Of a stretch of DNA of 64,000 bases, positions 58,590-64,000 are shown piece after piece. The position numbers and the translations under genes are program-made. The notes beneath the pieces are model-generated. The model did no database searches. It saw nothing but the letters and a program-made list of their open reading frames with translations, and had not been told where the DNA came from. The stretch covers positions 1-64,000 of the forward strand of contig NZ_NFIT01000004.1 of NCBI RefSeq assembly GCF_002159495.1, in the 5' to 3' direction. The stretch comes from Olsenella sp. An293 (GTDB taxonomy: Bacteria > Actinomycetota > Coriobacteriia > Coriobacteriales > Atopobiaceae). The first letter of the stretch is position 1. Each line of letters opens with the position of its first letter.

Positions 58590-60263
58590 ATGAGCGAGAA
58601 GGGCTCTCGCGCCTCGTGGCGCGGGCAGCTGAGCCCCGTGGGCATTGCCATCGGGTGCCTCGGCTGCGTCATCATCACGGCGTCCTCGGTCTACACCGCC
58701 CTCAAGCTGGGCGCGCTGCCGTGGCCGACCATCTTCACCTCCATCGTCGCGCTGTTCTTGCTGCGTGCCTTCGGGCACCGCAGCCTCAACGAGGCCAACG
58801 TCACGCAGATCGTGATGTCGGCCGGCTCCATGGTGGCCGGCGGCCTGGCCTTCACCATCCCCGGCATCTGGATGCTGGGCCTTGCCGACGAGGTCAGCTG
58901 GGTCGAGATGCTCGTCGTGGCGCTTTCCGGAACGCTGCTGGGCCTGGTGTGCACCGCGGCGATCCGCCGGCGCTTTGTCGACGAGTCCGACCTCGAGTAC
59001 CCCATCGGCACCGCCGCAGCCGAGACGCTGATGGCCACCCAGACCGGCGGCGTGACGGGCAGGCGCCTCTTTGGCTCGATGGGCCTCGCGGGGCTCTGGT
59101 GCGTCGCGCGAGACGCGCTCGGCCTCATGCCCACGCTGCTGGCGCAGCTGCCCATCCCCGGCGTGAGCTTTGGCATCTACAACTCCCCGCAGATGCTCGC
59201 CGTGGGCTTTCTCGTGGGCGGCTTTGCCGTGGCGTTCTGGTTCCTGGGCGCGCTCGTGGGCAACTTCGGCATCATAGTGGGCGGCCCCGCCGCGGGCCTA
59301 TGCGACGTTGCCACCGCGCAGGGGATCGTCTCCAGCCTGGGCATGGGCCTCATGATGGGCTCGGGCGCAGGCGTGGTCCTCAAGGACATCCTGCCCCACG
59401 CGGCGAAGCTACTGCGCGGGCACGCGACGACGGATGACGCGGCGGGCGAGAAGGGCAACGGCGCCCGCGGCTGGAGCCGCCTCGAGCGCGGCACGCTCGC
59501 GCTCATGGTCGCGGCGGCGGCGCTGCTCGTGTGCATCGGGCTGGACCTGGGGCCGGTCGTGGCCGTGGCGGTGGTTCTTCTCGCCTTTGTGACCACGATC
59601 ATGAGCGCTCAGTCCGTGGGCCAGACGGGCATCGACCCGATGGAGATCTTTGGCCTCATTGTGCTGCTTGCCGTCGCGGCCTTCTCCGACGCGAGCCAGG
59701 TGCAGCTCTTCTACGTTGCCGGCGTGGTGGCCGTGGCGTGCGGCCTCGCGGGCGACGTCATGAGCGACTTCAAGACCGGCGCGATCATTGGCTCGAGCCC
59801 GCGCGCGATGTGGGTGGGCCAGGCCATCGGCGCGCTTCTGGGCACCGTGGTGGCCGTGGCAGTGCTGTGCACGTTGGTCGCCGCCTACGGCACGGGTGCG
59901 TTTGGCCCGGGGCAGCTGTTTGTCTCCGCGCAGGCGAGCGTGGTGGCGACGATGGTCTCCGGCATCCCGAGCGTGCCCGGGTTTGTGATCGGGCTTCTGG
60001 GCGGCGTGGCCCTCTACTGGGCGGGGCTGCCGGCAATGATGTTTGGCCTGGGCGTCTACCTGCCGTTCTACATGTCCCTCACGGCGGCGCTCGGCGCGGG
60101 CGTCAAGTGGGCCTACGAGCGCGTCTGCGCGGCGCGCGGCGGCGAGACGGCAGAGGGCGCGGAGGAGAAGGGCGTCGTGGTGGCGTCCGGCGTGCTCGGC
60201 GGCGAGTCGATCGTGGGCGTGGTCATCGCGCTCGCGAGCGTGGTGAGCGGCCTGTCCGGCTAG
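58590..60263 (+). CDS. OPT-family oligopeptide transporter
   Basis: 557-residue membrane protein with about 14 hydrophobic segments. OPT signatures include GLAFTIPGIWMLG near residue 85, EYPIGTAAAETLMATQ (about 133-150) and GIYNSPQMLAVGFLVGG. It would import short peptides with protons, supplying substrate for peptidases such as PepT. AAGGAG precedes the ATG. Rightward single gene with its own terminator. Confidence 0.88.
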   Translation: MSEKGSRASWRGQLSPVGIAIGCLGCVIITASSVYTALKLGALPWPTIFTSIVALFLLRAFGHRSLNEANVTQIVMSAGSMVAGGLAFTIPGIWMLGLADEVSWVEMLVVALSGTLLGLVCTAAIRRRFVDESDLEYPIGTAAAETLMATQTGGVTGRRLFGSMGLAGLWCVARDALGLMPTLLAQLPIPGVSFGIYNSPQMLAVGFLVGGFAVAFWFLGALVGNFGIIVGGPAAGLCDVATAQGIVSSLGMGLMMGSGAGVVLKDILPHAAKLLRGHATTDDAAGEKGNGARGWSRLERGTLALMVAAAALLVCIGLDLGPVVAVAVVLLAFVTTIMSAQSVGQTGIDPMEIFGLIVLLAVAAFSDASQVQLFYVAGVVAVACGLAGDVMSDFKTGAIIGSSPRAMWVGQAIGALLGTVVAVAVLCTLVAAYGTGAFGPGQLFVSAQASVVATMVSGIPSVPGFVIGLLGGVALYWAGLPAMMFGLGVYLPFYMSLTAALGAGVKWAYERVCAARGGETAEGAEEKGVVVASGVLGGESIVGVVIALASVVSGLSG

Positions 60264-60265
60264 TT

Positions 60266-60296
60266 CTGCACGTTGGGGACAGTCCCCAACGTGCAG
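60266..60296 (+). terminator. Perfect hairpin with GGGGAC-A-GTCCCC core
   Basis: Arms of 15 bases (60266-60280 and 60282-60296) are perfectly complementary around a single A, just after the OPT stop. It shares its core with the hairpin at 48674-48700. No U-tract. Confidence 0.6.
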
Positions 60297-60311
60297 GTGC
60301 GCCAGGTGAGC

Positions 60312-60348
60312 GAGGCGGCGAGAGGATCGTTCTTCTCGCCGCCTCTTT
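60312..60348 (+). terminator. Rho-independent terminator of the OPT gene
   Basis: GAGGCGGCGAGA (60312-60323) and TCTCGCCGCCTC (60334-60345) form a perfect 12-bp stem followed by TTT. It lies between the convergent OPT and ATPase genes and may serve both. Confidence 0.65.
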
Positions 60349-60355
60349 GCGTCCG

Positions 60356-63035
60356 CTACTCCTCGCCGCGGTTCTCGTGGCGCACGAGGCGCCGACGGTA
60401 GAGCCAGGTCTCGTGACGGTTGTCCCAGAGCTTGAACGCCTCGGCCACGAGGGTGGGCACCACCGAGAGCGCGAGCGAGCACGCCCAGCTGAAGGGCCCG
60501 ATGGGCGCCAGGCCAAAGACCGCGCCCACGGGCTCCGCCAGCACGAGCGCCGAGAAGGCCGCGATCACCCCGAGCGCGCTCCACACGAGCGGCATGTTGT
60601 CGCGCGCCGTGCGGCGAAAGACCGAGCCGCGCGTGCGGACCGTGAAGACGTGCAGCACGCTGGTGAACGCCACCACGAGGAAGCACATGGTCTGTCCCGC
60701 CTCGAGCGACGGCCCCTCCCCGCCCGGCAGCCACGCGAAGGCGCCCAGCCAAAACGCGAGCAGGCCCACCGCCGCAAACGCCACGGTCTGCAGCGCGATG
60801 ACGCGCGTGATGCCCGAGAAGAAGCTCTCCGTGCGGCCGATCGGCCGGCGCGCCATGATGCGCTCGTCGCTCACGTCATTGGCGAGGTGGAGGCCGGGGA
60901 TGCCGTCGCCCAGCACGTTGATGAGCAGCAGCATCACGGGGGTGAGCGGCGTGCCCCAGCCCATGAGCTGGGCGCCCAGCATGACGGCGATCTCCGAGAG
61001 GTTGCATGCCAGCAGGAAGTAGACGGTCCGCTTGATGTTGGAGAAGACGTTGCGCCCCTCGCGCACCGCCTCCACGATGGTGGCAAAGTTGTCGTCCGTG
61101 AGGACCATGTCCGCCGCGGCCTTGGCGACCTCGGTTCCGGAGCGGCCCATGGCAACGCCCACGTCGGCGGCCTTGAGGGCCGGGGCGTCGTTCACCCCGT
61201 CGCCCGTCATGGCGACGACCTCGCCCTGCTCCTGCCACGCCTCCACGATGCGAATCTTGTCCTCCGGGGAGACGCGCGCGTAGACGGAGTACGCGCGCAC
61301 GTTCTCCACGAGCTCCTCGTCGGTCATCGCCGCGAGCTGACGCCCCGTGACCACGGGCGCCCCGGCGCGGATGAGCCCCAGCTGTTGCGCAATGGCGCCG
61401 GCCGTCGCCGCGTGGTCGCCCGTGATCATGACGGTGCGCACGCCCGCGCGTCGCGCGAGCGCGATGGCCTCCGCAGCCTCCGGGCGCGGCGGGTCTATGA
61501 GGCCAACGATGCCCTCGAAGGCGAGGTCGAGCTCGAGGGCCTCGAGCTCGCCGTCCGCGGGGAGCGCATCCACCACGCGGCTGCCCAGCGCGATCACGCG
61601 CAGCGCGTCGTGGGCAAAGGCGTCGTGGGCGGCCTGGCGCTCCGCGAGCTCCGCGTCGCTCGCCGGCGCAAAGGGCAGCCGGTCGAAGGCGCCCTTCGTG
61701 AGCACGAGGAAGCGGCCGTCCGGTAGCGCGTGCACGCTCGTCATCATCTTGCGGGCGGACGAGAAGGGCACCTCGCCCACGCGCGGGAGCTCCGCCAGCA
61801 GCGCCTCGCGCGTCTCGCCGGACGCCGCCAGCAGGCGCACGATGGCGGTCTCCGTGGCGTCGCCCACGATCTTCTCGCCACCCTTGCCGTCAGGCTCGAT
61901 GGTAGCGTTGCTCGCAAGGGCAAGGCGGCGGAGAAGAACCAGCGCCCGCGGGTCCTCCGCGTGCTCCCCCACCTGCACGGCCGGCGCACCCGGCACCCAT
62001 GCGCGCCGCACGGACATGCGGTTCTGCGTAAGCGTCCCCGTCTTGTCCGAGCAGATGACCGAGGTCGAGCCCAGCGTCTCCACCGCAGGGAGCTTGCGGA
62101 TGAGGGCGTGGCGCTCGGCCATGTTGCGCACGCCGCGCGTGAGCGTGAGGGTGACGATGAGCTGCAGGGTCTCCGGCACGGCCGCCACCGCCAGCGAGAC
62201 CGCGGCGAGCATCATGGCCCAGAACTCCTCGCCCTGCTGAAGACCGGTGGCAAACAGGGCCGCAGCGGCGAGCACGGCGACCGCGCTCACCCCGTGCACC
62301 ACGCGGGCGAGCCTGCGCTGCAGGGGCGTCTGCATCTTCTGGGCGTCGTTCAGGAAGAAGGCGATGCGTCCCATCTCGCTCGCCATGCCCGTGGCGGTGA
62401 TCACGGCGCGCGCGTTGCCCGCCGTGACGAGACAGCCCGAGAAGACCATGTTCGCGCGGTCACCCACGGGGGCGTCCCTCTCCGCGAGGGCATCCGCGTC
62501 CTTCTCCGCCGGCTCGGACTCGCCGGTGAGCGAGGACTCGTCCACCGCGAGGCCCGTCGACTCGATGAGGCGCGCATCCGCCGGCACGAGGTCGCCGGTC
62601 TTGAGCAGGACCACATCCCCGGGCACCACGGCCACGGTGTCGACCTCCGCGCGCACGCCGTCGCGCAGCACGAGGCAGGTGGGGCTGTTGAGGTCGCGCA
62701 GGGCATCGAGCGCGCGCTCGGCGCCGCGCTCCTGCGTCACGGCCAAAACGACGTTCATGGCTATGACGGCCAGGATGACGACGGGCTCCACGTAGCCGTG
62801 GCCCTCGCGCACCGCCAGTGCGAGAGAGCCCCGCGGCGAGCAGCAGGATGAGGTTGGCTACGTCCTTGAACTGCCGGAGCACCATGGAGGGCAGGGACTC
62901 TGGCCGTGCCTGCTGGTACTCGTTGGGCCCATGCTGGGCGGTGAGGTCTTTGACCTGCTGGCCGGTGAGCCCGTAGTCCGGGTTTGAGGAGAGTTTTTCG
63001 ATGGTCTGAGCTGCGGTGATGCTCCAGTATTTCAT
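60356..63035 (-). CDS. P-type cation (calcium-like) ATPase, broken by a frameshift
   Basis: The gene starts at 63035 (MKYWSITAAQTIEKL..., a cation-ATPase N domain). After the first membrane segment (about residue 70) it continues in the next frame, which stays open to 60356. The break is at 62822-62832, a GGGG run beside CTCTCTC; one extra base there explains it. The long part (about 820 residues) keeps all catalytic motifs: SLTGESEP, the phosphorylated Asp in CSDKTGTLTQN, and MTGDGVNDAPALKAADVGVAMG. Membrane segment 4 reads VAAVPETLQL instead of the usual PEGL. Ion specificity is probably Ca2+ or a related cation. Either a sequencing error or a recent mutation. Confidence 0.85.
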
Positions 63036-63158
63036 GTCCCTCGTTTCGTGTTCGGGGGGCGGATACTCTTACTTTAATACCATCGAAATACTAGGATTAT
63101 GCGGCGACGGCAGCCGGAGCCAGAACCTCTCCACAGGTCGTGAGCTGCGGCGCATTGC

Positions 63159-63193
63159 GTCGGCGCCGCGACAGGCCGCGTCGCGGCGCCGAC
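63159..63193 (-). terminator. G+C-rich hairpin after the AEC transporter gene
   Basis: GTCGGCGCCGCGAC (63159-63172) and GTCGCGGCGCCGAC (63180-63193) pair perfectly with a 7-base loop, 30 bases past the AEC stop. No U-tract. Confidence 0.5.
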
Positions 63194-63223
63194 CAGGTGT
63201 GGCCCCTGCGGAAGCGTCGCCCG

Positions 63224-64000
63224 CTAGGCGAGCAGGACGGCAGCTCCCAGGGAGATGAGCAGGGGCAGGGAGATGATCGAGAGGATGGTCGTGGCGCAGA
63301 CCGTGAGGACCGCGGTCTTGTAGTCGCCCTCGTACTGAGCGGCGTAGATCGCCACGTTGGCGCCCGTGGGGGCGGATGCCGCGATGAGCAGCGCGAGCCC
63401 GACCTCGCCGTGGCCCCACGGGAGCGCGGCGAGCAGAAGCAGCGAGAGCAGCGGCACCACCACCAGGCGCATGCCGCAGACCGCCCACACGCCCCCGGAC
63501 GTCGCAAAGTCCCGCAGCTTCACCTGGGCGAGATACGAGCCGCAGACGATCATCGCCGCCGGGGTGTTGAGCCCGGCGATCGTGGCGAGCACGTCGCTCG
63601 CGAAGGCGGGTTCGGGCGCGCCCAGGGCATACAGCGCGAGCCCCAGCGCAAACGAGATGATGATGGGGTTGGTCATGACGGCGCGCGGCCTCACGCTCGC
63701 GCGGTCCCCCGTGATCATGAGCACGCCCACGCTCGCCTGCAGGGCGTTGAGCCACCCGATCATGCAGACGATGTAGATGACCGCCCCCTCCCCCATCGCG
63801 GCCTCGACGAGCGGGATGCCCACGAAGCCCGCGTTGGAGAACGCGGAAGAGAACGCCAGGAGCCCGTCGCGGCGAAACGCCACGCGCGAGACGACGATGG
63901 CAAGCGCCAGAAGCGCGAGCGCGAGAAAGAACGTCTCCACGATGACCTGCGTGGTCCGCGCGGTGCGCTCGGTCCAGAGACTCCGCACGATGACCACCGG
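63224..64000 (-). CDS. AEC-family transporter (partial, 5' end outside window)
   Basis: About 258 residues of an auxin-efflux-carrier family permease, usually near 310 residues; roughly the first 50 residues lie beyond position 64000. Hydrophobic segments alternate through the whole length, with SNAGFVGIPLVEAAMG, MTNPIIISFALGLALY, NTPAAMIVCGSYLA and SAPTGANVAIYAAQYEGD as family landmarks. Bacterial members export organic acids such as malate. The GTG near 63997 is internal, not the true start. Confidence 0.85.
   Translation of the reverse strand, partial: PVVIVRSLWTERTARTTQVIVETFFLALALLALAIVVSRVAFRRDGLLAFSSAFSNAGFVGIPLVEAAMGEGAVIYIVCMIGWLNALQASVGVLMITGDRASVRPRAVMTNPIIISFALGLALYALGAPEPAFASDVLATIAGLNTPAAMIVCGSYLAQVKLRDFATSGGVWAVCGMRLVVVPLLSLLLLAALPWGHGEVGLALLIAASAPTGANVAIYAAQYEGDYKTAVLTVCATTILSIISLPLLISLGAAVLLA

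Noticed and set aside
62822-62832. Programmed ribosomal frameshift in the P-type ATPase
   Set aside because: No classical slippery heptamer or downstream stimulatory structure is evident, and P-type ATPases are not known to need frameshifting; an indel or sequencing error is simpler.

Overview
The window is about 64 kb of strongly G+C-rich bacterial chromosome. Gene content points to an anaerobic, fermentative actinobacterium of the class Coriobacteriia (Olsenella/Atopobium/Collinsella-like). The signs are three complete PTS sugar transporters, a phosphoketolase, a giant acyl-CoA dehydratase activase-type protein, an S-layer-homology surface protein, several Cof-type HAD phosphatases, and no respiratory genes. 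The organism assignment is inference from gene content only. No phage, CRISPR array or insertion sequence was found.

Layout. 1-720: a long non-coding inverted repeat. 727-5030: an S-layer-homology protein and an orphan glycosyltransferase. 5147-11278: a D-glucosaminate-type (dga) island with a mannose-family PTS (IIA, IIB, fused IIC-IID), DgaE-like ammonia-lyase, DgaF-like aldolase, a GntR/UTRA regulator and a HAD phosphatase. 11772-11848: initiator tRNA-fMet. 11990-14833: small regulators, an AIM24 protein and a ROK kinase. 15093-18721: peptidase T, a membrane protein and two Cof-type phosphatases, bordered by an A+T-rich 31-bp repeat family. 18924-22580: CapA-like protein, ArgR, a third Cof phosphatase and a 2-hydroxyacid dehydrogenase. 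22753-27427: a galactitol-type PTS with an IlvD/Edd dehydratase and a KDPG-type aldolase, apparently a PTS-fed Entner-Doudoroff-like route. 27829-35716: a membrane HTH protein, then a six-gene fructose-type PTS operon with MalY/PatB lyase, PRD regulator, M20 peptidase and HAD phosphatase. 35946-41350: the 1575-residue activase protein with its TetR regulator. 41625-42626: a beta-lactamase-like lipoprotein.

44271-56822 is the clearest functional unit. A CUT2-type ABC sugar importer (binding protein, ATPase, two permeases), araA, araB, araD, a LacI regulator and xylulose-5-P phosphoketolase all read leftward. Together they would take L-arabinose to D-xylulose-5-P and split it to acetyl-phosphate and glyceraldehyde-3-P. 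LacI-type palindromes sit at both ends. 57371-64000: type III pantothenate kinase, an unlisted 39-residue amphipathic peptide, an OPT transporter, a frameshifted P-type ATPase and a truncated AEC transporter.

The most unusual items are the 31-bp repeat family and its perfect 38-bp-arm palindrome, which recurs in diverged form in front of araA; the 39-residue peptide at 58298-58417; long MITE-like inverted repeats at 1-670 and 42671-42900; and the sugar-acid and PTS-lyase operons whose substrates cannot be read from sequence.
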